From NCBI GenBank assembly GCA_027080405.1, contig JALWSL010000213.1, positions 2,246-7,321 on the forward strand: 5,076 nucleotides of DNA, given 5' to 3'. The notes beneath the pieces are model-generated. The model searched no databases. It was not told the DNA's origin and worked only from the letters and a program-made list of their open reading frames with translations. The stretch is from Planctomycetaceae bacterium (GTDB lineage: Bacteria > Planctomycetota > Planctomycetia > Planctomycetales > Planctomycetaceae). The position numbers and the translations under genes are program-made. Shown in pieces: positions 1 to 5,076 of this stretch; positions within the stretch are counted from its first letter, which is position 1, and every line of letters begins with the position of its first letter.

Positions 1-15
1 CTGCAGTTGCACCCC

Positions 16-38
16 ACGCATTCTGGCAGACGCATTCT
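16..38. repeat. 9-bp direct repeat at the 3' end of the M50 gene
   Basis: ACGCATTCT occurs at 16-24 and again at 30-38, a 14-base period. The second copy includes two bases of the M50 stop codon (37-39). It may be a small local duplication. No function is evident, and the window edge hides what follows. Confidence 0.4.
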
Positions 39-714
39 ACCAGGAATTGTTACGGTGATTCAGCGTCTGAAAGTTGCTCAGGGCGAGCAATCCGAACAGG
101 ATCGCGGGGTAGCGTTCATCATGTTGCAGGAAGTAGATCGCCATCATAATTCCAACCGCGATACTGATTTTTATCGCCAGCGTTTCACCATCGTGACTGC
201 GGAATGAAAGCAGAGTGTCCCGACAGACCTGACCGCCATCCAGAGGCAACACGGGAAGAAGATTCACCAGCCCCCAGTACAGATTGATATGAAACAGGAA
301 ACTGAACAGCGCAATCAGCCCGCGGGATAATTCAATTTCGTTTGTGTAAAGAAGCTCGAAGATTCCCCAGACGATCGCGTACAGGGTAAAACCGGCGAAC
401 GGCCCAGCCAGGGAAATCGCAATCGATTTTCCCAGTGTGTGCCTGTGTCCGGGAATGAAACTGGCGTATCCTCCAAACTGGTGCAGCACGATGTGAGGCG
501 AATAGCCGAATGCTCTGGCCATCATTGCGTGTCCCATTTCGTGAACCAGAATTGAAAAGAAAACCGCGATGACCCACAGAGCGATCAGCGGCGCTTCCCC
601 CAAACCCCAGCCAAAGATAACCGAGACCAACCAGAAAAACGGGTTCACTCTGACGGGAACGCCAAGCAGCGAAAATTCGATATCAAATTGGGTCGGCTGA
701 ATTTGTCCGAACAT
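37..714 (-). CDS. M50-family (site-2 protease type) membrane zinc metalloprotease
   Basis: This gene encodes a 225-residue integral membrane protein that probably cleaves membrane-embedded or membrane-near substrates. The zinc site is visible: HEMGH at residues 58-62, in a hydrophobic helix (about 43-66), supplies two His ligands and the catalytic Glu59. A second motif, NLLPVLPLDGG at 151-161, supplies the third ligand, Asp159. The conserved SLAGPFAGF stretch (101-109) lies between them. Hydrophobic segments sit near 22-40, 43-66, 96-127, 131-154 and 181-214. No PDZ or CBS domain is present, so this is a minimal, compact M50 protein. I chose ATG at 714, which gives the N-terminus MFGQIQPTQF. 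The frame is open upstream to a TTG at 798, but that start lies inside a perfect inverted repeat and would add 28 residues that do not look like family sequence. No strong ribosome binding site precedes either start. The substrate is unknown, and neighbouring ilvD gives no clue to it. Family assignment is firm; the physiological role is not. Confidence 0.9.
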   Translation of the reverse strand: MFGQIQPTQFDIEFSLLGVPVRVNPFFWLVSVIFGWGLGEAPLIALWVIAVFFSILVHEMGHAMMARAFGYSPHIVLHQFGGYASFIPGHRHTLGKSIAISLAGPFAGFTLYAIVWGIFELLYTNEIELSRGLIALFSFLFHINLYWGLVNLLPVLPLDGGQVCRDTLLSFRSHDGETLAIKISIAVGIMMAIYFLQHDERYPAILFGLLALSNFQTLNHRNNSW

Positions 715-780
715 GATTGAATACGGTTTCGTTTCCGGAAGTCTGTAGTGTATCGTACATTGTGATACTAGCGGTAAAAG

Positions 781-799
781 TTTGCGAACGGCTCGCAAA
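781..799. repeat. Perfect inverted repeat between ilvD and the M50 gene (possible weak terminator or operator)
   Basis: TTTGCGA (781-787) and TCGCAAA (793-799) are perfect complements around a five-base centre. Read on the minus strand, the direction of ilvD transcription, the hairpin lies 140 bases after the ilvD stop and is followed by CTTTTACC, a short U-run. A weak intrinsic terminator for ilvD is therefore possible. It also lies about 65 bases upstream of the chosen M50 start, where an operator could sit. The repeat is visible directly; its role is inferred. Confidence 0.45.
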
Positions 800-840
800 A
801 TTTAGAAAAATATCAGTTTGGTTACAGCTATCAGAATGAA

Positions 841-862
841 CCAGCCGCGCTGGGATACAGCG
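841..862. repeat. Two overlapping, mutually exclusive small hairpins downstream of ilvD
   Basis: CCAGC (841-845) pairs with GCTGG (849-853) around three bases. CGCTG (848-852) can instead pair with CAGCG (858-862) around five bases. The two stems share bases 848-853, so only one can form at a time. A third, weaker stem, GTTATC (864-869) with GGTAAC (876-881), contains one wobble pair. None is followed by a T-run on either strand, so these are not standard terminators. Function is unknown, and chance is a fair explanation for stems this short. Confidence 0.3.
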
Positions 863-938
863 TGTTATCGGTTGAGGTAACGATCTTCGCTATTGTAGTG
901 TTTGATAACGTCTCCGACTGTTGCCACTGTTTGAATTG

Positions 939-2642
939 TTATGCTTCGTCCGTTACGCAACCGAGGGAGGCGGATTTGACGGTCATAATGTAGCGATGCA
1001 GTGTTCCCTTGTTGTATCGATACGGTGGCATCGTCCAGGCCGCTTTTCTTTTGGCCAGTTCTTCTGCAGAAACTGCGACGTAAATTCGGTTTTCGTTGGA
1101 ATCGATCGTGATTTCATCGCCATTCTGCACCAGCGCGATCGGGCCACCTTCCTGAGCTTCAGGGGTAACATGTCCGACAATAAACCCGTGGGACGCACCG
1201 GAAAACCGGCCATCGGTAATGAGCGCGACATGCTTGCCGAGCCCCACACCGACCAACGCAGCCGTTGGAGAAAGCATTTCCGGCATGCCCGGCCCTCCTT
1301 TGGGGCCTTCATAACGGATGACGACCACTTCCCCCTTTTTGATTCTGTTCTGCTCAACCGCCTCAATCATTGCTTCTTCACAATCAAAAACGTGAGCCGG
1401 GCCGGTGAACTTGGTTCCTTCTTTACCGGTAATTTTTGCAACCGCGCCATCCGGTGCGAGATTCCCTTTGAGAATTTGCAGATGGCCAGTTGTTTTGATC
1501 GGATTGGAAAGCGGATAAACAACGTCCTGACCGGCTTCGAAGTCATCCACATTTTTCAGGTTTTCCGCAATTGTTTTTCCGGTGACGGTGATGCAATCGC
1601 CGTGCAGATAGCCTTCTTCAAGCAGATATTTCATTGCTGCAGGAGTTCCGCCGACTTTGTGCAAATCGACCATGGAATACTTGCCACTGGGACGCATATC
1701 CGCCAGAAGTGGCGTCTTATCGCTGATACGTTGAAAATCATCCAAACCGAGCGGAACATCGACCGACCGGGCCACGGCGATCAAATGCAGCACACCGTTT
1801 GTCGAACCGCCCAGCGCGATGATCATCGTAATCGCGTTTTCGAACGCCTGCTTTGTCATGATGTCGCGCGGTTTGAGATCGAGTTTCAACAGGTTGTGAA
1901 TGGAATCGCCAACCGTCTGGCACTCCTTCAGCTTCTTTTCGTCTTCAGCCGGTGTGGATGAACTGTAAGGCAGCGACATGCCCAGGGCTTCCATCGCGAT
2001 CGACATCGTATTGGCGGTAAACATTCCGCCGCACGCACCCGCCCCCGGGCAACTTTTGCGGATGATATCCTTGCGCTGTTCATCTGTAATGTGCCCGGCC
2101 AGGTATTCGCCGTAAACTTCGTTTGCCGTGTTGATATCAACCATTTTCCCTTCACAGGAACCGGGCTGAATGGTGCCCCCGTAAATCATTAAAGCGGGCC
2201 GATTCAAACGTCCTGCGGCGATCAGGCAACCGGGCATGTTCTTATCGCAACCAGGTAGCGCCACGAGCGCGTCGTACCACAGGGCGGACATCGCCGTTTC
2301 GATGGAGTCCGCAATCAAATCGCGTGATTGCAACGAAAACGACATCCCTTCGGTTCCCATCGAAATCCCGTCGCTGACACCAATCGTGTTGAACCGCATC
2401 CCGACCAGATTGCTTTGCTGAACCGACTCGCGAACCGCGGCGGCGAGTTTATCCAGGTGCATATTGCAGGGGTTGCCATCGTACCACAAACTGGCGATTC
2501 CGACCTGCGGCTTGTTCATATCTTCATCGCTAAGGCCGGTCGCATAAAGCATTGCCTGTGAAACACCCTGTTTGCGGGGTTGTGTGATCCGACTGCTGTA
2601 TTTATTCAATGGTTCCGTTGACGTTTCGTTCTCGCCTGTCAT
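939..2642 (-). CDS. ilvD: Dihydroxy-acid dehydratase (branched-chain amino acid biosynthesis)
   Basis: IlvD (EC 4.2.1.9) dehydrates 2,3-dihydroxy-isovalerate and 2,3-dihydroxy-3-methylvalerate to the 2-oxo acids that precede valine/leucine and isoleucine. It is a cytoplasmic iron-sulfur enzyme. The 567-residue product is full length for the shorter class (about 560 residues, as in cyanobacteria and plants) and shorter than E. coli IlvD (about 616). The expected cluster cysteines are present: Cys59 in NPCNMHL, Cys132 in GCDKNMPG and Cys204 in [12 protein letters not shown]. Likely Mg2+ ligands are Asp91 (VSDGIS), Asp133 and Glu455 (GMPEML), with Lys134 as the residue normally carbamylated. The GRFSG loop at 478-482 carries the proposed catalytic serine. 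A [2Fe-2S] cluster is inferred from the subclass, not seen. The start is ATG at 2642 with no strong Shine-Dalgarno site; the N-terminus runs through [19 protein letters not shown], typical of the family. The gene stands alone, with no ilvBN, ilvC or leu genes nearby. No valine/leucine-rich leader peptide or T-box is visible upstream. Identity is very secure. Confidence 0.98.
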   Translation of the reverse strand: MTGENETSTEPLNKYSSRITQPRKQGVSQAMLYATGLSDEDMNKPQVGIASLWYDGNPCNMHLDKLAAAVRESVQQSNLVGMRFNTIGVSDGISMGTEGMSFSLQSRDLIADSIETAMSALWYDALVALPGCDKNMPGCLIAAGRLNRPALMIYGGTIQPGSCEGKMVDINTANEVYGEYLAGHITDEQRKDIIRKSCPGAGACGGMFTANTMSIAMEALGMSLPYSSSTPAEDEKKLKECQTVGDSIHNLLKLDLKPRDIMTKQAFENAITMIIALGGSTNGVLHLIAVARSVDVPLGLDDFQRISDKTPLLADMRPSGKYSMVDLHKVGGTPAAMKYLLEEGYLHGDCITVTGKTIAENLKNVDDFEAGQDVVYPLSNPIKTTGHLQILKGNLAPDGAVAKITGKEGTKFTGPAHVFDCEEAMIEAVEQNRIKKGEVVVIRYEGPKGGPGMPEMLSPTAALVGVGLGKHVALITDGRFSGASHGFIVGHVTPEAQEGGPIALVQNGDEITIDSNENRIYVAVSAEELAKRKAAWTMPPYRYNKGTLHRYIMTVKSASLGCVTDEA

Positions 2643-2788
2643 ATTTTCATGCCAATAAATTGAGGGAGTGATAAAGATAAAAGTGGAAGTTCATCCGCAA
2701 CGATGCCCTGATACAGGAAACGACATCATAGGGAATACCGGGGAAACTTGCCACAAGAACGTCACGAACGGGTTTTGCTCACACGACA

Positions 2789-3325
2789 TTACTCAACACG
2801 GGGGCGGCGTCGTTTTCGTTTTCCCTTTCCCTTGCGAGATTTCTTTTTCGGTTGCCTTGTCATGCTCATCCCGAGGGCTTCCAGCAGAAACTTTCCGCCG
2901 AAAAAGAAACCAACGATGATAATAAATCCGATAAACCCGATTTTTTTCATCGTTCGACGATCAACCTCCTGCCCGCCCAACGAACTCCCGACAATGATGG
3001 CGAAAACGGCGACCAGGCCAACAGTTGCAACAAAGAGCAGACAACCCGGCAGGCTTACCCTGGTTAAATCCATTTCGTAGATCGACGTTGGTTCATGGGA
3101 TGTTTCCTGAGCCGCTCTTTTCCGCTTCCTTTTCTTTTTTCCCTGCCCGTTGGAAAGGATTCGATCATAAGGGAAAAACAGGAGGATGGTGGCAACTCCA
3201 CAAAGCAGCCCCATGATGGTCATAAAGGAAGCAAAACCGACATTCGGTATTCGCCCAATCAGCAGGAAGACCAAACTGCAAAATGCCGTAGTCAGACCAA
3301 GCATCACACGCGCAATAGGACTCAT
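2789..3325 (-). CDS. Four-helix membrane protein with two Lys/Arg clusters, unknown function
   Basis: I do not recognise this 178-residue protein. Four hydrophobic helices are visible, near residues 5-24, 29-51, 92-114 and 128-150, arranged as two hairpins. The loop between helices 2 and 3 contains KKKRKRKR (63-70) followed by an acidic/polar stretch. The C-terminus (about 157-178) is a second, longer basic tail ending in RKRRRPRVE. By the positive-inside rule, the N-terminus, the central loop and the tail all face the cytoplasm. GG and GFFFGGK motifs in helix 4 suggest tight helix packing. The start is set by a GAGGAG ribosome binding site at 3331-3336, five bases before ATG 3325. An upstream GTG at 3331 overlaps that site and ATG 3328 is only two bases from it, so both are less likely. 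The basic clusters could bind nucleic acid, ribosomes or anionic lipid; this is inference. The gene is divergent from uvrA and 146 bases upstream of ilvD. A real gene is likely, given its membrane topology and clear ribosome binding site, but its role is unknown. Confidence 0.75.
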   Translation of the reverse strand: MSPIARVMLGLTTAFCSLVFLLIGRIPNVGFASFMTIMGLLCGVATILLFFPYDRILSNGQGKKKRKRKRAAQETSHEPTSIYEMDLTRVSLPGCLLFVATVGLVAVFAIIVGSSLGGQEVDRRTMKKIGFIGFIIIVGFFFGGKFLLEALGMSMTRQPKKKSRKGKGKRKRRRPRVE

Positions 3326-3330
3326 CATCA

Positions 3331-3336
3331 CTCCTC
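3331..3336 (-). promoter_or_regulatory. Ribosome binding site of the four-helix membrane protein gene
   Basis: GAGGAG on the minus strand ends five bases before ATG 3325. It is the only strong Shine-Dalgarno match in front of any gene in the window. It decides among three adjacent in-frame starts (GTG 3331, ATG 3328, ATG 3325) in favour of the last. Confidence 0.7.
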
Positions 3337-3358
3337 ACATGATAAACAGGAATAACAG

Positions 3359-3388
3359 GCGCACTGCCAAAGTAACCGCCGAGTGCGC
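3359..3388 (-). repeat. Inverted repeat in the presumed leader of the membrane-protein gene
   Basis: GCGCACT (3359-3365) is perfectly complementary to AGTGCGC (3382-3388) across a 16-base loop. On the minus strand it sits 33 bases before the ATG at 3325 and just ahead of the GAGGAG ribosome binding site. It could be a leader hairpin or an operator. The pairing is directly visible; any regulatory effect is inference. Confidence 0.4.
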
Positions 3389-3563
3389 TGAGACGCACCT
3401 TTGAAGGGCATGCCCCATTTGGTGTGATTCAACACATCCCACAAAAAATGATCATTCCGGTAAATAAAAAATCTTCTGCCATTATTTCGCAAAACTTCAG
3501 TACCTTGCAGCCAAGCCGCCCGGAACAGGCCTGCAGGCGTTCACCGAAATCATACAGAATTCA

Positions 3564-3596
3564 AAACAGTCGTGCTACAGCCTCGCTGGACTGTTT
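3564..3596. repeat. Nested hairpin upstream of uvrA
   Basis: AAACAGTC (3564-3571) pairs perfectly with GACTGTTT (3589-3596). Inside it, CAGC (3578-3581) pairs with GCTG (3585-3588) around a three-base loop. The two helices are continuous on the 3' side and separated by a six-base bulge on the 5' side, giving 12 base pairs in total. On the minus strand the stem ends in TTTT, slightly terminator-like, but no minus-strand gene ends here. On the plus strand it lies about 135 bases before uvrA. It could belong to an untranslated leader, a small RNA or a repeat family. Confidence 0.45.
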
Positions 3597-3683
3597 CTGT
3601 TGCATTACAATGCTTACTGTGGTGCAGCGTTCGCCGGGATGCAACTTTTACCGGGACACCGCGTTCGCCATGATGGAGTGAAT

Positions 3684-3700
3684 CCTGCGATTGAAGCAGG
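3684..3700 (+). repeat. Small hairpin just upstream of the uvrA start
   Basis: CCTGC (3684-3688) pairs with GCAGG (3696-3700) around a seven-base loop. It ends 32 bases before the uvrA ATG and would lie in its leader. GCAGG recurs at 3715-3719, close to the start codon, so the CCTGC arm could alternatively pair with that copy. The stem is short and the functional claim is weak. Confidence 0.25.
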
Positions 3701-3732
3701 TGATTAACGATGAGGCAGGAACCGTAAACAGG

Positions 3733-5076
3733 ATGGCAGATAACGAAATCGTGATTCGCGGGGCGCGCGAGCACAATTTGCAGGATGTTTCCCTGAAACT
3801 TCCCAAGCAGAAATTGATTGTGATGACCGGCGTGAGCGGGTCGGGGAAAAGTTCGCTGGCGTTCGATACCTTATACGCTGAGGGACAACGGCGGTACATC
3901 GAATCGCTTTCAACATACGCTCGTCAATTTCTGGGGCAACTTCCCAAGCCGAATGTCGATGCGGTTACCGGACTTGCGCCATGCATATCGATTCAACAGA
4001 AAGTGACCGGCCGTAATCCGCGCAGCACCGTCGGCACAATCACCGAAATCTATGATTACCTGCGCATTCTGTTTGCTCGGGTCGGGCAGGGTTATTGTTA
4101 TGTTTCGGGACTGCCGATCAAGGCACAAAGTGCGGACCAAATCGTCGAAACACTTTTTGCTTATCCTGAAAAAACGAAGTTGGATATTCTCGCCCCGCTC
4201 GTTCAACGGCAAAAAGGGGAATTCAGGGATCTGTTTGATGATCTGTTTCGGCAGGGCTTTTTGAAAGTTCGTGTCGATGACGAAATCTATCCGCTCAGCG
4301 ATCCTCCCTCGTTGCGGAAAAACTACAAACATACGATCGATTTATTTGTCGATCGCGTTGAAATCGGCTCGGTTGGTCGAACAGAGTTGACTGAAATTGT
4401 GGAACAGGCGTTGAAGCTGGGAAATAACGGGTTGATCTGCCTGAGTGAATCGCCGGATGGTGAGCACGACGAAAAGTTTTTCAGCGCACAATACGCCTGC
4501 CCGGAATCGGGAATGAGTTACGCGCCGCCGTCGCCGCAGTTGTTCAGTTTCAACAGCCCGACAGGCATGTGTCCGGACTGCAACGGATTGGGAACGCGCT
4601 ACGATATTGTTGTCGACAGACTCGTTACAGAACCGCAGAAATCTTTTTCGCGTGGTGCGATTTCGCTTGTCGGTTCGTTCGGGAAAATCGGAAAATCGAA
4701 AAAGAACAGATACAAAGGGGCCGCCCGACTGATCGAGGAAACGCTCGGCCTGAAAGAAGGATCCGTTCTTAAAACCGCCTGGAAGAAGCTGCCTGAAGAA
4801 GTGCAGAATTTGCTGTTGTACGGGTTGGGCGATCGCGAGTTTTACGCGGGGGGCTACTACGGCAGAAGATATATCAGCTATTACGGCAAGTTCGAGGGCG
4901 TCGTCGGTGAGTTGCTCGAAAGTTATCGCACGGCTAAAAATCCGATGCGAAAAAGACAACTCGAAAAATACATGGAGACGACCACCTGTTCCAGTTGCGG
5001 CGGCACCCGGCTCAACCAACAGGCGCGTCATGTGAAGTTGACGGCAACGGGAAAGAGCTTCTGCAAAACGCACAAG
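3733..5076 (+). CDS. uvrA: UvrABC excinuclease subunit A, N-terminal half (runs off the right edge)
   Basis: UvrA is the ATPase that recognises damaged DNA as a dimer and loads UvrB in nucleotide excision repair. The window holds the first 448 codons, uninterrupted, of a protein usually about 940 residues or longer. Domains in order: start of ATP-binding domain I with Walker A GVSGSGKS (33-40); the family block [18 protein letters not shown] (53-70); a Q-loop region, ISIQQKV (85-91); [17 protein letters not shown] (95-111); the UvrB-interaction region (about 128-245, with [11 protein letters not shown] and [11 protein letters not shown]); [18 protein letters not shown] (270-287); an insertion-domain region (about 288-400) with a basic patch, [11 protein letters not shown]; and CSSCGGTRL (419-427). 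The ABC signature and second ATPase half lie beyond the edge. Two expected zinc-ligand positions are serine: CYVS at 122-125 and CPES at 256-259. ATG 3733 fits the family N-terminus; in-frame TTG 3691 and GTG 3700 are less likely. The ribosome binding site is poor: AGGA is 12 bases away. The gene is divergent from the membrane-protein gene. A UvrA paralogue or a fused long form cannot be excluded from this half. Confidence 0.95.
   Translation, partial: MADNEIVIRGAREHNLQDVSLKLPKQKLIVMTGVSGSGKSSLAFDTLYAEGQRRYIESLSTYARQFLGQLPKPNVDAVTGLAPCISIQQKVTGRNPRSTVGTITEIYDYLRILFARVGQGYCYVSGLPIKAQSADQIVETLFAYPEKTKLDILAPLVQRQKGEFRDLFDDLFRQGFLKVRVDDEIYPLSDPPSLRKNYKHTIDLFVDRVEIGSVGRTELTEIVEQALKLGNNGLICLSESPDGEHDEKFFSAQYACPESGMSYAPPSPQLFSFNSPTGMCPDCNGLGTRYDIVVDRLVTEPQKSFSRGAISLVGSFGKIGKSKKNRYKGAARLIEETLGLKEGSVLKTAWKKLPEEVQNLLLYGLGDREFYAGGYYGRRYISYYGKFEGVVGELLESYRTAKNPMRKRQLEKYMETTTCSSCGGTRLNQQARHVKLTATGKSFCKTHK

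Larger units (their letters stand above)
3326..3732. other. Divergent intergenic region between the membrane-protein gene and uvrA
   Basis: These roughly 400 bases separate two divergently transcribed genes, so they should hold both promoters. Short open frames here, on either strand, have no recognisable protein character. No tRNA fold, insertion-sequence ends or convincing paired -35/-10 boxes are visible. The region does carry several inverted repeats: 3359-3388, 3406-3415, 3421-3438, 3564-3596, 3602-3613 and 3684-3700. It may also contain a small RNA or untranslated leaders, but the sequence alone does not show this. Confidence 0.6.

Noticed and set aside
921..1961. A 346-codon open frame on the plus strand, antisense to ilvD.
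   Set aside because: It lies almost entirely opposite the highly conserved ilvD coding sequence, and its translation has no domain character. Long antisense frames are common opposite genes of this composition.
2750..2760. Tiny stem CTTG-TGG-CAAG on the minus strand followed by TTT, considered as a terminator for the membrane-protein gene.
   Set aside because: Only four base pairs and three Ts; too weak to support a terminator call.
2748..3080. Open frames on the plus strand opposite the four-helix membrane protein.
   Set aside because: The minus-strand frame has a clear ribosome binding site and membrane topology obeying the positive-inside rule. The plus-strand translations show neither.
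3606..3611. TACAAT as a -10 box for uvrA.
   Set aside because: The hexamer matches five of six bases, but no acceptable -35 box lies 16-18 bases upstream, and single hexamers of this kind are frequent by chance.
3555..3620. A LexA/SOS box upstream of uvrA, suggested by several ACAG and CTGT words.
   Set aside because: No CTGT-N8-ACAG or GAAC-N4-GTTC arrangement is present. The words form the hairpin 3564-3596 in the opposite orientation (ACAG first), not an SOS box.
3424..3774. Short open frames on both strands in the uvrA upstream region (plus 3424-3681, minus 3550-3774).
   Set aside because: They have no recognisable protein character and no ribosome binding site, and the minus frame runs into uvrA coding sequence. 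I treat the region as non-coding.
4342..5073. A 243-codon open frame on the minus strand, opposite uvrA.
   Set aside because: It is antisense to well-conserved UvrA motifs and its translation is rich in low-complexity Arg/Phe/Gln sequence without a family match. It is a shadow of uvrA.

Overview
This window is about 5.1 kb of ordinary chromosomal DNA of roughly balanced GC content. It most resembles a planctomycete or a related bacterium. That placement is tentative. It rests on the flavour of the proteins (a short dihydroxy-acid dehydratase, an unusual UvrA, a Lys/Arg-rich small membrane protein) and on the general lack of strong Shine-Dalgarno sites. There is no rRNA, tRNA, CRISPR array, transposase or phage gene.

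Layout: three genes lie head to tail on the minus strand, and one divergent gene runs off the right edge on the plus strand. Reading leftwards from about 3325, the minus genes are: a 178-residue four-helix membrane protein of unknown function (2789-3325); ilvD, dihydroxy-acid dehydratase of branched-chain amino acid synthesis (939-2642); and a small M50 (site-2 protease type) membrane metalloprotease (37-714). The gaps between them are 146 and 224 bases, so a single operon is not evident. To the right, uvrA (3733 to the edge) encodes the first 448 residues of the damage-recognition ATPase of nucleotide excision repair.

Non-coding DNA: the 224-base gap downstream of ilvD holds several small inverted repeats, including a perfect 7-bp stem at 781-799 that could be a weak terminator or an operator. 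The divergent gap between the membrane protein and uvrA (3326-3732, about 400 bases) has no convincing gene. It does hold a string of inverted repeats, the best being a nested hairpin at 3564-3596.

The four genes do not form an obvious pathway: they cover amino acid synthesis, membrane proteolysis, DNA repair and one unknown. I found no convincing new multi-gene system. The points most worth a second look are the UvrA, in which two expected zinc-ligand positions in the N-terminal half are serine; the unknown lysine-rich membrane protein; and the structured divergent intergenic region.
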